A stretch of 5,105 nt of DNA. Origin: CAZBLK01 sp964492715. Lineage in GTDB: Bacteria > Bacillota > Clostridia > Lachnospirales > WRBF01. The notes under the pieces were generated by a model that saw only the letters and a program-made list of their open reading frames with translations, was not told the DNA's origin and searched no databases. Made by a program: the position numbers and the translations under genes. How positions within the stretch are numbered: position 1 is the stretch's first letter; each line of letters opens with the position of its first letter. The stretch spans positions 1-5,105 of the forward strand of contig CAZBLK010000041.1 in the NCBI GenBank assembly GCA_964492715.1. Direction: 5' to 3'. Positions 4,948-5,105 of the stretch are shown here, piece by piece.

Positions 4948-5019
4948 TGGGCTGTCGCCAAGCGGTAAGGCACAGGACTTTGACTCCTGCATCCGAAGGT
5001 TCGAATCCTTCCAGCCCAG
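4948..5019 (+). tRNA. tRNA-Gln, anticodon TTG
   Basis: 72 bases. Acceptor stem TGGGCTG with CAGCCCA, starting with the weak U1-A72 pair typical of tRNA-Gln. The anticodon stem CAGGA/TCCTG encloses loop CTTTGAC, giving TTG at 4980-4982, which reads CAA and CAG. T stem GAAGG/CCTTC around TTCGAAT. The discriminator is G5019 and CCA is not encoded. Last in the cluster, 27 bases after tRNA-Gly. Confidence 0.95.
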
Positions 5020-5036
5020 TTCAAAAAAAGGCTTAT

Positions 5037-5076
5037 GAATCAAGGTTTTACTAATCTTGGTTCTTCTTTTTTTCTT
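5037..5076 (+). terminator. Rho-independent terminator of the tRNA cluster
   Basis: An 8-bp stem, GAATCAAG with CTTGGTTC (one G-U pair), around an 11-nt loop, followed by a long T-rich run (TTCTTTTTTTCTT). It begins 17 bases after tRNA-Gln and closes the three-tRNA transcript. Confidence 0.85.
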
Positions 5077-5105
5077 AACAAAAGCAAATGTCCCCGATTT
5101 TGTCC

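Noticed and set aside
4803..5054. Open rightward frame of 83 codons spanning the tRNA cluster
   Set aside because: It runs through the tRNA genes and their terminator and has no ribosome site; its openness follows from the tRNA sequence.

Overview
The window looks like low-GC Bacillota chromosome, most likely a Clostridia/Lachnospiraceae-type anaerobe. This rests on AT-rich codon use, extended sigma-A-type promoters, tRNA genes without an encoded CCA, and the protein families present. No species is claimed.

Layout, left to right. Positions 68-108 hold a strong hairpin that probably ends transcription. Positions 138-238 hold the first copy of a 101-bp palindromic repeat. A three-gene leftward (minus-strand) operon follows, read from 3107 down to 189: an AI-2E-family membrane transporter, a complete CPBP-family membrane protease overlapping it by 4 bp, and a second CPBP protease. 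The 5' end of the second protease gene is broken: its natural ATG with a Shine-Dalgarno site at 897 runs into a stop, and the catalytic part continues in another frame. A second copy of the 101-bp repeat (3120-3220) lies just upstream of the operon, in the same orientation. The two copies therefore bracket the operon as direct repeats, and each overlaps or touches a coding end. To the right, a rightward cation diffusion facilitator (CDF) metal transporter (3296-4180) has its own promoter, start signal and terminator.

The 579-bp stretch 4181-4759 has no intact gene but is full of mobile-DNA debris: a transposase C-terminal remnant (IS30-like) whose frame runs into the CDF terminator, a 52-bp hairpin, and a 164-bp full-length palindrome with perfect 18-bp ends resembling a MITE. 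A near-consensus promoter at 4691-4719 then drives a tRNA cluster, Leu(AAG)-Gly(GCC)-Gln(TTG), ended by a terminator at about 5037-5076.

Together: the operon encodes membrane proteins only (one transporter, two proteases), and the CDF gene is divergent and independent. The plus strand is A/C-rich at third codon positions whichever way the genes point, which suggests a replication-strand skew. The strongest candidates for something undescribed are the repeat family that forms gene ends and the operon leader, the mobile-DNA pile-up behind the CDF gene, and the tRNA-Leu with an AAG anticodon. I do not see a convincing new defence or biosynthetic system.
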